Virus record (IMG/VR): IMGVR_UViG_3300042864_000090
Span: 1 to 32,946 of that record
Origin: a virus
Direction: 5' to 3' (one strand)
Length of the DNA stretch: 32,946 nt
Below are positions 1-16,858 of the stretch, one piece after another. The first letter of the stretch is position 1. The number at the start of each line of letters is the position of its first letter. The notes beneath the pieces were generated by a model. It was not told the DNA's origin and made no database searches. It worked only from the letters and a program-made list of their open reading frames with translations. Made by a program: the position numbers and the translations under genes.

Positions 1-150
1 CGGGTCGAGCACAAGGACGAGATGTGGACACGGCTGATGACCCGCATCCACCGGGTGGAGAAGTCCTTGGAGACTGACAACTGGCCGGCCAAACCCAGCG
101 GGCTGTGCAAATTCTGCCCATGTAAGGGCTTCTGTGAATTTGCGAGTTGA
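1..150 (+). CDS. PD-(D/E)XK nuclease (Cas4/RecB-like), C-terminal end only
   Basis: The reading frame is open from the left edge and stops with TGA at 148-150, so only the last 49 residues are visible. They end in a cysteine cluster (LCKFCPCKGFCEF) preceded by W-P-A-K-P-S-G. This arrangement is typical of the C-terminus of RecB/Cas4-like PD-(D/E)XK nucleases, where clustered cysteines bind an Fe-S cluster or a metal. The catalytic motifs lie outside the window, so activity cannot be judged. In phage replication operons such proteins usually act as exonucleases in recombination or host DNA breakdown. The next gene starts two bases after this stop, so the two are probably co-translated. The family call rests on this tail alone. 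Confidence 0.6.
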   Translation, partial: RVEHKDEMWTRLMTRIHRVEKSLETDNWPAKPSGLCKFCPCKGFCEFAS

Positions 151-152
151 CG

Positions 153-482
153 ATGGCTACCCCAGAGGGCAAGATCAAGACGGCGCTAGACAAGATGTTG
201 AAGGCTGAGCGGGTGTGGTTTTACCCCCCGCAAGCCGGACCATTTGGTAGTGCAGGAATCCCCGACCGAGTTGCGGTCGTGGACGGTTTGTTTGTGGGTA
301 TCGAGTGTAAAGCTGACGCCACCAAAAAGCCCACCGCCTTGCAGATAAAGTGCATGGCGGACATCGAAGCTGCGGGTGGCAAGTGTTTCGTGGTCTATGA
401 CAAGGCCACAATCGAGCAGGTAAGGGAGTGGATACATGCTTGTCGTCGAGTCCGCGAGGGCCGTAGCCCTCAAACTGAGTGA
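153..482 (+). CDS. VRR-NUC domain nuclease
   Basis: A 109-residue protein made of a single VRR-NUC domain, a compact branch of the PD-(D/E)XK nucleases related to FAN1 and Holliday-junction resolvases. Visible motifs are GIPDRV (Asp38), then GIECKAD (Glu51 and Lys53 of the ExK signature), then a Gln at 64 in TALQ, which is the usual order. Stand-alone phage members probably cut branched or flap DNA during replication and recombination. ATG at 153 was chosen over an in-frame TTG at 147 that lies inside the previous gene's end. No clear Shine-Dalgarno is present, so coupling to the upstream gene is likely. The 3' end overlaps the helicase gene by 47 bases. Confidence 0.85.
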   Translation: MATPEGKIKTALDKMLKAERVWFYPPQAGPFGSAGIPDRVAVVDGLFVGIECKADATKKPTALQIKCMADIEAAGGKCFVVYDKATIEQVREWIHACRRVREGRSPQTE

Positions 483-1995
483 CCCACACAGGGTCTTAGA
501 GTGCATACCCAAGGCGCGGCAGCTGCCGTCCGACCCACGCATCGTCGTGGTACCCCATCGGGTAAGGGAGATGCAGCGCCTAAGGGAACTGGGGTTCAAC
601 CCACCATCGCCCATTGGATACCAGTACGACTGGCCCGGGCGCTTCACGCCATACGAGCATCAAAAGTCCACGGCCGAGTTCCTTACACTACACAAGCGCT
701 GCCTTGTGCTGAACTCGATCGGCACGGGCAAGACTGTCAGCGCCCTGTGGGCTGCCGATTACCTGATGAACATGGGCGTCATCAAGAAAGTGCTGATCCT
801 GTCGCCGCTGTCCACCCTTGAGCGTGTGTGGGGTGACGCCGTGTTTAAGGAACTCTACCACCGCAAGTCGGTGACCCTCTATGGTGACGCCAAGCGTAGG
901 CTCAAGCTGCTTAACACCGAGGCCGACTTCTACATCGTCAACCACGACGGTTTCCCGATCATCGCCAAGGAGGCACTGGACAAGTTCGACCTTGTCATCA
1001 TCGACGAGGCAGCGGTCTACCGGAACCCATCGACCAAGAGGTTCAAGCAGTTCTATCGCTGGCTGCAGGTGCAACCGCACATGAACCTATGGCTGATGAC
1101 AGGGACACCCACCCCGAACGAACCCACCGATGCGTGGGCACTGGCTAAGCTGGTGGACAGCCCGCACATGAGCAAGAGCTACACTGGCTTCCGTGAGCAG
1201 GTCATGATGAAGATGGGCCAGTGGAAGTTCATCCCTCGCCCCGAGAGCGTGGACGTTGTGAAGCACGTGCTCCAGCCATCCATCCGCTTCACCCGTGAGG
1301 AGTGTCTCGATCTGCCGGACACTGTGACCCAGACGCGTAAGGTGCCACTGACCCCTGAGCAGGCCAAGCACTTCAAGCAGATGGTCAAGCAGCTGGTCAC
1401 TGAGGTGGCAGGTGGTACGATCACCGCTGTCAACGAAGCAGTAAAGGCACAGAAGCTGATCCAGATCGCACTGGGTGTAGCTTACGGGGAGAATGGAGAG
1501 CTGCTCGAACTGGACTGTGGTCCGCGGATCAGCGCCGTGAAGGAAGTCATTGAGGAAGCAGGAGAAAAGGTGATCCTCTTTGTTCCCCTAACGGGAACTC
1601 TGCGGATGTTGGAGCGCGAACTGTCCAAGGACTGGACGGTCGGCGTGGTCAACGGCGAGGTGTCGGCGTCTAAGCGCAACGACATCTTCCACAACTTTCA
1701 GAACGCCCGCGACCCTCGTATATTAATTGCACATCCTGCGACAATGGCGCATGGATTGACCTTGACAGCGGCGTCAACCGTTGTATGGTATGGTCCGATC
1801 ACTAGTAATGAACAGTATGTTCAGGCCAACGGTCGTGTCGAACGTATCGGCAAGAAGCATGTGTCGAACGTCGTACACATTGAAGCAACTGAGGTGGAGC
1901 ATCGTATCTATGAACGTCTGCAGAATAAGCAGAAGTTGCAGGGTGTGCTGCTAGACCTGATAGCCCAGATGGGAAAGGAACAACATGTCGTTTAG
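436..1995 (+). CDS. SNF2-type DEAD/DEAH-box helicase
   Basis: A 519-residue superfamily 2 ATPase with both RecA-like lobes. The first lobe has a Q-like YEHQ (73-76), Walker A SIGTGKT (94-100), Walker B IIDEAA (188-193) and motif III TGTP (222-225). The second lobe has motif V around AHGLTLTAA (438-446) and motif VI QANGRVERIGK (463-473). The layout matches phage SNF2-like helicases, which remodel or unwind DNA during replication, recombination or repair. An AAGGGAG Shine-Dalgarno lies just before the ATG. The gene starts inside the VRR-NUC gene, and its last 11 bases overlap the next gene. Sitting beside two nuclease genes, it could work with them on branched DNA; this is inferred from order only. 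Confidence 0.92.
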   Translation: MLVVESARAVALKLSDPHRVLECIPKARQLPSDPRIVVVPHRVREMQRLRELGFNPPSPIGYQYDWPGRFTPYEHQKSTAEFLTLHKRCLVLNSIGTGKTVSALWAADYLMNMGVIKKVLILSPLSTLERVWGDAVFKELYHRKSVTLYGDAKRRLKLLNTEADFYIVNHDGFPIIAKEALDKFDLVIIDEAAVYRNPSTKRFKQFYRWLQVQPHMNLWLMTGTPTPNEPTDAWALAKLVDSPHMSKSYTGFREQVMMKMGQWKFIPRPESVDVVKHVLQPSIRFTREECLDLPDTVTQTRKVPLTPEQAKHFKQMVKQLVTEVAGGTITAVNEAVKAQKLIQIALGVAYGENGELLELDCGPRISAVKEVIEEAGEKVILFVPLTGTLRMLERELSKDWTVGVVNGEVSASKRNDIFHNFQNARDPRILIAHPATMAHGLTLTAASTVVWYGPITSNEQYVQANGRVERIGKKHVSNVVHIEATEVEHRIYERLQNKQKLQGVLLDLIAQMGKEQHVV

Positions 1996-2212
1996 CATCG
2001 AGAAGGATGTCCCGCTGCCGGAGAAGAACGTGCGCTGGAAGTATCCATTCGACCAGATGGAAGTTGGTGACAGCTTCTTCGTCGTGAACAAGGACACCAC
2101 GCAGATGTCTGCGCTGTGCAAGCGGGCTGGCAAGCGTCTCGAAGGGCGCTTCGTTACCGCCAAGGTGGAGAAGGACGGCCAGTCTGGCGTCCGGGTCTGG
2201 AGGATGGAATGA
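1985..2212 (+). CDS. Small conserved phage protein, unknown function
   Basis: A 75-residue basic protein. The segment YPFDQMEVGDSFFV followed by a lysine/arginine-rich stretch (ALCKRAGKRLEGRFVTAKVE) resembles small phage proteins that recur beside replication genes. I know of no assigned function for them. The start overlaps the helicase stop by 11 bases. The stop overlaps the next start as ATGA, so translation is probably coupled on both sides. The basic charge would allow nucleic-acid contact, but no fold is recognised. Confidence 0.75.
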   Translation: MSFSIEKDVPLPEKNVRWKYPFDQMEVGDSFFVVNKDTTQMSALCKRAGKRLEGRFVTAKVEKDGQSGVRVWRME

Positions 2213-2610
2213 GCTTTACAGTCGAGCAGGTGGTGGAGACCTATCTCAAACTGCGGAGGAAGAAGGAGGCAGTCGAGAACGAGACCAAGGAGAAGGTCGC
2301 TGAACTTAAGGCCAAGATGGCCAAGCTGGAAGCATGGCTGATGCAGAAGGCTGACGACGAGGGTGTTACCTCATTCAAGACTTCGGCTGGCACGGCCTTC
2401 GTGACCAGCACTGACTTCGCCAACGTGGCGGACTGGGACGCTGTGCTCACCTTCATCAAGAACCATGACGCGTTCGACATGCTGGAGCGGCGTGTGTCCA
2501 AGACCGCGGTCCGGTCTCACATGGATGAAACTGGCGACGTGCCACCGGGGATCACCTACGGCACCAAGCTGGGCATCAACATCCGCAAGGCATCAGGGGG
2601 TGACGAATGA
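2209..2610 (+). CDS. Coiled-coil protein of the replication operon, unknown function
   Basis: A 133-residue protein. An upstream in-frame ATG at 2116 would add 31 residues, but those codons lie inside the previous gene. The ATG at 2209 overlaps the previous TGA as ATGA, so it is preferred. Residues about 8-44 are rich in E, K, L and A and look like a long charged coiled coil. A compact C-terminal part ends in YGTKLGINIRKA. This layout, and the position between helicase and ssDNA-binding-like genes, recalls phage Gp157-like or Gam-like (nuclease-inhibitor) proteins. No diagnostic motif supports either, so the function stays open. Confidence 0.72.
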   Translation: MSFTVEQVVETYLKLRRKKEAVENETKEKVAELKAKMAKLEAWLMQKADDEGVTSFKTSAGTAFVTSTDFANVADWDAVLTFIKNHDAFDMLERRVSKTAVRSHMDETGDVPPGITYGTKLGINIRKASGGDE

Positions 2611-2885
2611 GGTGGCTTCGCAGAATGGTGCGCCGCTGGTTGGAAGGACCCATGCCAGATGCGGTTGGCCGTGGTCACGGTGAGCACTCGACGCTGCAGA
2701 TGCTGACCTCCATGGATAACCCGGCGACGCACGTCGTGACACCGATCCGCAATGGCTTCCTTATCAGCACTCGCGCCTACAACCCCAATGGTCCGGACAA
2801 AGTCGACGCAGTCTACGCAGCAAGCGCAGACGAACTCGGGCCCCTGCTCGTCGCCGAGATGGCGACGCAGCGTCTCACCAAGTAA
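2607..2885 (+). CDS. Hypothetical protein
   Basis: A 92-residue protein starting in an ATGA overlap with the previous gene. The first 13 residues (MRWLRRMVRRWLE) are strongly basic and amphipathic. The remainder has a short beta-like middle (THVVTPIRNGFLIST) and an acidic/alanine-rich helix near the end. There is no membrane segment, signal peptide or known motif. Its place just before the ssDNA-binding-like gene suggests a minor role in DNA metabolism, by position only. Confidence 0.65.
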   Translation: MRWLRRMVRRWLEGPMPDAVGRGHGEHSTLQMLTSMDNPATHVVTPIRNGFLISTRAYNPNGPDKVDAVYAASADELGPLLVAEMATQRLTK

Positions 2886-2902
2886 CGCTCAGAGAGGACA
2901 AC

Positions 2903-3883
2903 ATGAGCAACATCGTACCTTCCAACATCCAAATCCCGGCCCACCTCGCACGTGTGGTCGGTCAACCCTCTGCTCTGTCGGCCGCTCTGGCCGGTGGTCT
3001 GGCAGGTGGCGCGGAGTTCCCGCGCATCTCCATCAAGGGCAGCCGCTTCCGCATCATCGAGGGCGGCGCCGAGACTGTGCTTGAGGACACCAAGCTGTCG
3101 GTGGTGATCGTGGGTGCCAACCCGCGCCTGTCCAAGACGTTCTACGCCAAGCAGTGGACCCCGGACAGTGAGCCCTCGTCGCCTGACTGCTACTCGCTGG
3201 ACGGCATCCGCCCGCATGGTGAGAGCACCGACCCGCAGAACGACACCTGCGCTGGCTGCCCGATGAACGCATGGGGTTCCAAGATCACGCCGATGGGCCA
3301 GCAGATCAAAGCCTGCGCCGACCAGAAGCGTCTGGCTGTCGTGGCATCCAACGATCCCGAAGGCCCGGTGTACCTGTTACAGATCACCCCGGCTGCACTC
3401 AAGGGTCTGGGTTCCTACCAGAAGGAACTGCAGATGCGGGGCATCCCGGTCGAGGCAGTCAAGACCGTGGTCACCTTCGACACTGACGCCAGCTTCCCCA
3501 AGCTGATGTTCAAGTTCGGCGGCTTCCTCGACGAGGGTGAGTACGCTGCGGTCGAAGGGCTGTTCGGTTCGGACAAGGTGCTTGAGATCACTGGCGAGAA
3601 AGAGACCGCCGCTGAACCCAAGGCTGAGCCCAAACCTAAGGCTGCCGCCAAGCCCGCCGCTGTCGCTGCCAAGCCCAAGCCTGCTCCGGTCGAGGAAGAA
3701 GCCCCGGCACCCAAGCGTGGGTTCGGTGCGAAGGCTGCACCCGTCGAGGAGGAAGAAGCTCCGGCCCCCAAGCCTAAGGCTGCTGCACCTAAGCCCGCAG
3801 CACCCAAGGTGGAGAAGGCTGGTGCTGGCTCCCTCGCTGATGAGATCGCCAACCTGATGTCGGACATGGACGATGATGACTGA
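2903..3883 (+). CDS. Probable ssDNA-binding protein with zinc site and acidic tail
   Basis: A 326-residue protein in three parts. Residues 1-232 are folded and contain four cysteines (C96, C116, C119, C138), with CAGCPMNAWGS followed by KACADQKR. That spacing suggests a zinc site, as in T4 gp32-like ssDNA-binding proteins. Residues about 233-306 are a low-complexity Pro/Ala/Lys/Glu linker containing a duplicated APVEEE(E)APAPK segment. The end is an alanine-rich helix followed by the acidic tip DMDDDD, the kind of tail SSBs use to contact partner proteins. A GAGAGG Shine-Dalgarno precedes the ATG. The ssDNA-binding call is inferred from architecture and from the neighbouring helicase and primase; no OB-fold signature can be confirmed by eye. 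Confidence 0.62.
   Translation: MSNIVPSNIQIPAHLARVVGQPSALSAALAGGLAGGAEFPRISIKGSRFRIIEGGAETVLEDTKLSVVIVGANPRLSKTFYAKQWTPDSEPSSPDCYSLDGIRPHGESTDPQNDTCAGCPMNAWGSKITPMGQQIKACADQKRLAVVASNDPEGPVYLLQITPAALKGLGSYQKELQMRGIPVEAVKTVVTFDTDASFPKLMFKFGGFLDEGEYAAVEGLFGSDKVLEITGEKETAAEPKAEPKPKAAAKPAAVAAKPKPAPVEEEAPAPKRGFGAKAAPVEEEEAPAPKPKAAAPKPAAPKVEKAGAGSLADEIANLMSDMDDDD
3683..3772 (+). repeat. Duplicated APVEEE(E)APAPK segment in the ssDNA-binding-like linker
   Basis: Two near-copies of an 11-12 codon segment (3683-3715 and 3737-3772) are separated by codons for RGFGAKA. They form part of a long Pro/Ala/Lys/Glu-rich linker. Such linkers easily change length by slippage, and here the repeat probably only spaces the acidic tail from the folded domain. 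Confidence 0.7.
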
Positions 3884-4160
3884 GCAGAAGCGGATCACGT
3901 TCGACAAGATCGACGCGCTCCGTAGGCACATGCTGCTCACGCACACCCAGATGGCAAGGTTACTCGGGGTATCCCGGGTAACCTACTACAACTGGAAAAA
4001 AGAGGGCCACCCTGCTGAGCGAAATCTCACGAAAACACGGGCTATCCTAAAGGACATGCTCCGTGTTATGACAGAACACGACTGGCCGGCGCCGGCCGTT
4101 GTGGCGATGACTCAGGATGAGCGACTGATCGAGCTACAGAAGTTGCTTCTCGTAAGATAA
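3873..4160 (+). CDS. Helix-turn-helix DNA-binding protein
   Basis: A 95-residue basic protein with a clear helix-turn-helix at about residues 24-44 (HTQMARLLGVSRVTYYNWKK), of the Cro/C1 type. The segment LLGVSRVTYYNWK holds the turn and recognition helix. It starts at 3873, or at the adjacent ATG at 3876, inside the acidic tail of the previous gene, so translation is probably coupled. It is the last gene before the 46-base gap upstream of the primase-helicase, where it could act as a local regulator. Target and sign of regulation are unknown, and no operator repeat was recognised. Confidence 0.82.
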   Translation: MMTEQKRITFDKIDALRRHMLLTHTQMARLLGVSRVTYYNWKKEGHPAERNLTKTRAILKDMLRVMTEHDWPAPAVVAMTQDERLIELQKLLLVR

Positions 4161-4161
4161 A

Positions 4162-4186
4162 GGTAGGGGGCCCCGCGCCCCCTATC
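4162..4186 (+). other. GC-rich hairpin in the gap before the primase-helicase gene
   Basis: GGTAGGGGG (4162-4170) can pair with CCCCCTATC (4178-4186), including one G-U pair, around a 7-base loop. The predicted stem is strong, but no T-run follows, so a simple intrinsic terminator is unlikely. An mRNA processing site, a decay barrier, or a partial attenuator of the primase-helicase gene are the plausible roles. The only other content of the 4161-4206 gap is the AGGGTAGGG ribosome-binding region. Confidence 0.5.
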
Positions 4187-4206
4187 GCACCGAGCAGGGT
4201 AGGGAC

Positions 4207-7085
4207 ATGGACACAACAGAGTTCTTGGGCAGAGTGCTGCCCGACGAAGGGTATTACGTAGCGACAGTTATCAACCCGGACAAACGCGCGCAGAAGTCTT
4301 ATGAGACCATAGACGCGCTGTCCAATGCGGTAGTCCGGATCGACATCGCTGGTGGTAACGTGTACTACGCAATGTCTTCATTCAACGAGGCGGGCAACCG
4401 CAAGCAGGTAAACGTCAAGCAGACCAAGGCTCTGTTCATTGACATCGACTGTGGCGAGGAGAAGCCCTTCGCCGACCAACGCGAGGGTGCCAGAGCCCTC
4501 AAGACATTCCTCAAAGCCAGTGGCCTGCCGCCACCCATGATCGTCAACTCCGGCCGTGGTCTCCACGTGTACTGGCCGTTGACCGAGGCGCTTGCGCCCG
4601 CTGACTGGCAGCCTCTGGCTGATGCACTCAAGGAGTGCGCGAAGCAGAACGGCTTCGAGATCGACCCGGCAGTTACCGCCGACAGCGCCCGAGTGTTGCG
4701 CCCCGTGGGTACCCACAACCCTAAGAACGGGGCGGAAGTGGTGCTCATCAAGGACGCACCCGACAACGATCCCGACGACCTACGCCAGCTCCTAGCAAAC
4801 TACATGCACCGTGCGCCCACCAAGCGGGGCTTCGCTGCGCAGGCCAAGCCAGTGTCGAGCATCACGGGAGCGCTTGCGTCCGGGCAGGAGTACGAGCCAG
4901 CCGTTGCGGGCAACATCATCGAGGGCTGCGCACAGGTGCGCTGGGCTGCCAACAACCAAGGGGATGTGGAGGAGCCGTTCTGGTATGCGCTGCTCGGCAT
5001 CGCTGCCTTCTGCGACGACCCGGAAGGGACGGCCGTTGCGTGGTCAGACCAGCACCCGGACTACGACTATAGTCGTACTGTCCTCAAGGTGGAGCAGTGG
5101 AGAGGCAAGGCCACAGGACCAACCACCTGTGCCAAGTTCAAGGACCTGCGCTCGGCTGGCTGCAACAAGTGCCCCTTCGCTGGCAGGATCACCTCACCCT
5201 GCCAGATCGGACGCAAGCTGACTGAGGCCGAGGGTCCGGCCGAGGACGCGCTCGACGAAGTGGCACGGGAAGTGCCCATGCCTCCGGGCTTCAAGCGTGT
5301 GGCCAAGGGCGGCATCGCCCAGACCATCGACGACACGGACATCATGGTCGTACCGTTCGACCTGTATCCTGTGAGCTACGGCAAGGATGAAGCCCTTGGC
5401 TACGAGGTCGTCCGCTTCCATTGGAAGCGCCCGCACAAGGGCTGGCAGGAACTCAAGTTCAGGCAAGCCTACCTCGCCGACGGCAACCGTGAGTTCCCCA
5501 CAGCAATCGCTGACCAAGGTATCGTGCTGCCCTTCAAGGGCATAACCGAGAGGTTCCAATACATGCTTCGCTCCTACATGGATGAACTACGCAGGCTCAA
5601 GACAACCACCAACCTCTACACCACGCTGGGGTGGAAGGAGGAGAACACGCTGTTTGTTATCGGCGACAAGCAGGTGCGCAAGGATGAGCAAGGCCAGACC
5701 GTGGTCGAGGATGTCGTGCTGTCCTCTGCAGTGCAGCGGATCAGCACCGGGATGTATGGCGCGAAGGGTGACCACGAGAAGTGGGTCAAGATCACCAAGC
5801 TCATGGAAGCTGCCGGGCTCAAGGCTCACATCTTTGCCATGGGTGTGTCCATGTCCGCGCCGCTCTACCAGTTCACCGGGCTCAAGGGTGCAGTGCTGTC
5901 GCTCTACGGGCCGACAGGCAGCGGCAAATCTCTGGCTCAGCTGGCGATGCAGTCCGTCTGGGGCAACCCTGTCGAGTTGCACTACCAATCCAAGTACACC
6001 CAGAACGCGCTGTTCACGCGCCTGTCCTTCTACAGCAACCTGCCTATGACGATCGACGAGACCACCATGATGCCCGACAAAGAGGTCGGCGACTTCATCT
6101 ACGGTGTGACGCAGGGCCGGGACAAGAGCCGCCTCAATGCCCGGGTAGAGGAGCGTGACCCTAAGACATGGGCCGCACCCGTGACGCTCTCGACCAACCG
6201 CCCTATGGGTGGCAAGCTGCTGGCTGCCACCTTCGAGACTGACGCGCAAATGGCCCGGATGCTGGAGCTTTCGTTGGAGAGTTCGGACATCTTCACCAAG
6301 AGCACGGATGTGGGGCGCAAGTTCTACAACACCATCACCCGCAACTATGGACATGTCGGCCTGCTGATCCTGCAGTGGCTGGTGGACAAGGGCGAAGCCG
6401 CCATCGTCAAGATGATTGCCGACCACATGGTCGCCTTTGAAAAGAAGTACAAAGTCCGGTTCACCGGAGAGGAGAGGTACTGGGAAGTCATGATCGTGCT
6501 GTCTGACCTGATGAACATGGTTGCCGTGCAGAATGGCTGGGTGGACTACGACTACGCCAAGGCCACTGAGTTCGCACTGGAGCAGGCTGGCATGATCCGC
6601 CGCAGCATCAGCGCCGCCAAGCTGGATGAGTTCGACTTGCTGGGTGAATACCTCAACGAGATGCGTGCTGCCACTGTCCTCGTCTCCCACATCGACGGCC
6701 ACGATCTGCCGATCTACGATCCCAGCAGGCTGCCGCGCGCAGAGGTCCGGGTGCGGTTCGATCTGTACCGCAAGGCCACCAATGCCAAGAACGATCGCGG
6801 CATCCTGCTCGTGGACCGCACCCACTTCCGTCAGTGGATGGCCAGCCGGGGTGGAGACTGGAAGAAGTTTAGCGACGTGCTCGTGTCGGAAAGCATCGAC
6901 GCCACACCGTCATCCAAGAAGGCCATCCTTGGCAGGGGCATCCCCGAACTGCGGCTCCCTCAGACCTACGTGGTCGGTATCAACATCGCCCATGACCGGC
7001 TCAACACTCTCTTGGAGAATGAGGATAACCGGCCGGAGAGCCTGACGCTTGGACAGTTGCGCCCAGTTACGCGCCCGCAGGTTCA

Positions 7086-7089
<4 letters not shown>
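4207..7089 (+). CDS. Primase-helicase (AEP-like primase fused to DUF927/D5-like helicase)
   Basis: A 960-residue two-module replication enzyme. The N-terminal part has archaeo-eukaryotic primase-like features: a metal-binding DxD in LFIDIDC (Asp79, Asp81), SGRGLHVYW with His120, and a DSARVLRPVGTHNPK block (159-173). Four cysteines follow (C308, C319, C322, C332), a likely metal site. The C-terminal part resembles DUF927/D5-type SF3 ATPases, with Walker A GPTGSGKS (568-575) and Walker B MTIDE (614-618). It probably makes primers and unwinds the phage replication fork. ATG 4207 follows an AGGG-containing site. The stop at 7087-7089 overlaps the stop of the convergent virion gene. The helicase call is firm and the primase call good; the role of the cysteines is inferred. 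Confidence 0.88.
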
Positions 7090-15029
<7,940 letters not shown>

Positions 15030-15040
15030 GTGTGCCTCCC

Positions 15041-16846
15041 TTAGTAGACTTGTTCGTAACGCGTAATCTCGTTGCCAGTGGCGTCAATCTCGGTGACGGG
15101 CGTGTACTGGGCGGTCGGTTCGCCATTACGGAACACCACGATGATACCGGTTTGCTCATCCTTTTGGAAGTCAATTGCGTCCTGCTCGCCGAAGCCAAGA
15201 TCGCGTTTCATGGCCAGCAAATCAATGTCGGTCAAGCCAACACGCAGCGCCTTGTCTACGTCGATCGCAGCTTTGGCCTCGTACTCGGAGACGTTGGCCG
15301 CGGCCTGACCCATACCCTTAGCCCTAGCTTCTGCTTCCATCGTGGCCAGTGCGGCCTGCTGCTGCGCGTAGTTGGCATCAGCCAACAGCAGGGTTTCCTC
15401 GGCGAGTACGTTCATGTCCACGCCCTGCTGGTACAGATCGCCGTTGACGTACATGTCATAGACGCCTGCGGCAGTAGGTACGAACTCATACTGCATCCCA
15501 GTGATGTCAGACCAGATGGCATTGAGGCGCTGCGGCGCGTTGCTATACCGCGCTTCGCTGATGGCCATACGGGCCACGCCTGCTTCCAGCGCGATGTCCA
15601 GTTCCATGATCTTAGTGGCTGCAGCTTGGTAGGTCTGCATGTCGTTGAACTCAAGCGCAGCTTGGGCCAACTGGACCTGACGATCGCGTTCGGACATGAG
15701 CCGGGTAACGGCGCGGTTAGGGGCGCCGGGCTCACCCATCGCTGGCGGCGCAGGCGGACGCTGGTCAGCACCCGTGCGCATCATCAGCTCATCAACGAAG
15801 ATGTCTTCCTGTGTGCGGTCAGGCGAGCCTAGCTTGGGACCGAAGGTCAGCTGCGTCGGTTGCCGCGGTGCCACTGTACCAGTGGACAGGACCAATTGTT
15901 GCCCGTCAGGCAGCGTGACGGACACTTCGGGCGGGACGCCAGCAGCCGCTGCTACGGCAGCGGGTTCGGTGGGGGTGGGTGTAGTTACGACTGGTTGTCC
16001 TGCGGCGGCAATAGCAGCGGCACGCTCAGCGTCTACTGCAGCTTGTTCTCCACGAGTACGGCCCCCGAACGCACCGGCCAGATAATCGACGATTGCTTCT
16101 TGGCCGGGGGCTGGGACATACGTCTCCGTAACGGGAGTGACTCCGGGGGCGTTAGCAGCCATCTGTTCTTGGGCGCTAGGAATGTAGCCAGACTCAATCA
16201 TGGCCTGCACGTCGGCGGCTTGCTGCCCAGTCAGATTGCCAGCTTCGACGGCGGCAATAAGTTGATCTGCGGTGGGCATACGTCCGCTGCGTGCGGCGGC
16301 GACAAATTGTGAGTAGTCCATAGCTGCCACGGGTGAGACCCCGGCCGGGCGGAAGCGCGTTTGCGCGGGGGCACCAAGGCGATCAGTACCAGTACCGCCA
16401 CTAATAGAACCCGACCCGGCGCCGCCAGAAATCACGTCACCGCCACCAAACGAGAGCGGCGTGTAGGCCGGGCGGACACCGGCTGGGGCAGTAACTGCCG
16501 GAGCAGGAGCCGCAGGGGCAGCGGGGGCAGTAGCGGCAGGCAACGTCAACCCAGCAACCGCAGGAGCAGCGCCGGGAACACCAAAGATGGAACGGTAGCG
16601 TTCGTTCATAGCCTCGGTACGCGCTTTGGATGCAGCTGCAGCAGAAGCTGCTGCAGCTCGGCGACGCTTGGCCTCCTCACGGTCTTCGATCTTGAACTGC
16701 TGGTCCTGCGCGCGGATGTTCATCACTTGCCGCGACTCGCGCTGGCCTAGCGCGGTGTTGACACCCGCACCAAAGGCTTCCGACATGCCACCACCCGGGG
16801 CGCCGATGCCACCGAGAATACGGTTACCGAATGTTTGGACTACCAT
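15041..16846 (-). CDS. Internal virion/ejection protein, coiled-coil and low-complexity
   Basis: A 601-residue protein. An AGGAGG five bases before the ATG gives one of the clearest ribosome-binding sites in the window. The N-terminus has a charged helical stretch (IEDREEAKRRRAAAASAAAA) followed by Ala/Pro/Gly-rich linkers. The C-terminal third (about 390-560) is largely alpha-helical with many Glu, Ala and Gln residues. There is no signal peptide or enzyme motif. It lies between two other internal-virion-type genes and directly before the giant protein, the place of the T7 gp15-like middle ejection protein. Function is assigned by position and composition, not by sequence family. Confidence 0.6.
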   Translation of the reverse strand: MVVQTFGNRILGGIGAPGGGMSEAFGAGVNTALGQRESRQVMNIRAQDQQFKIEDREEAKRRRAAAASAAAASKARTEAMNERYRSIFGVPGAAPAVAGLTLPAATAPAAPAAPAPAVTAPAGVRPAYTPLSFGGGDVISGGAGSGSISGGTGTDRLGAPAQTRFRPAGVSPVAAMDYSQFVAAARSGRMPTADQLIAAVEAGNLTGQQAADVQAMIESGYIPSAQEQMAANAPGVTPVTETYVPAPGQEAIVDYLAGAFGGRTRGEQAAVDAERAAAIAAAGQPVVTTPTPTEPAAVAAAAGVPPEVSVTLPDGQQLVLSTGTVAPRQPTQLTFGPKLGSPDRTQEDIFVDELMMRTGADQRPPAPPAMGEPGAPNRAVTRLMSERDRQVQLAQAALEFNDMQTYQAAATKIMELDIALEAGVARMAISEARYSNAPQRLNAIWSDITGMQYEFVPTAAGVYDMYVNGDLYQQGVDMNVLAEETLLLADANYAQQQAALATMEAEARAKGMGQAAANVSEYEAKAAIDVDKALRVGLTDIDLLAMKRDLGFGEQDAIDFQKDEQTGIIVVFRNGEPTAQYTPVTEIDATGNEITRYEQVY

Positions 16847-16858
16847 GGGTGCCTCCTA

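Noticed and set aside
2700-3100. Frames on the - strand and alternative + frames around the small genes
   Set aside because: No motif, poor composition, and they conflict with the ATGA-coupled genes.
4162-4186. Hairpin considered as an intrinsic terminator
   Set aside because: No T-run follows the stem, and the downstream primase-helicase gene needs read-through from the same operon.
5587-6825. 412-codon open frame on the - strand opposite the primase-helicase
   Set aside because: It lies fully within the Walker A/B-bearing gene in antisense; its sequence is His/Val/Leu-rich shadow without motif.
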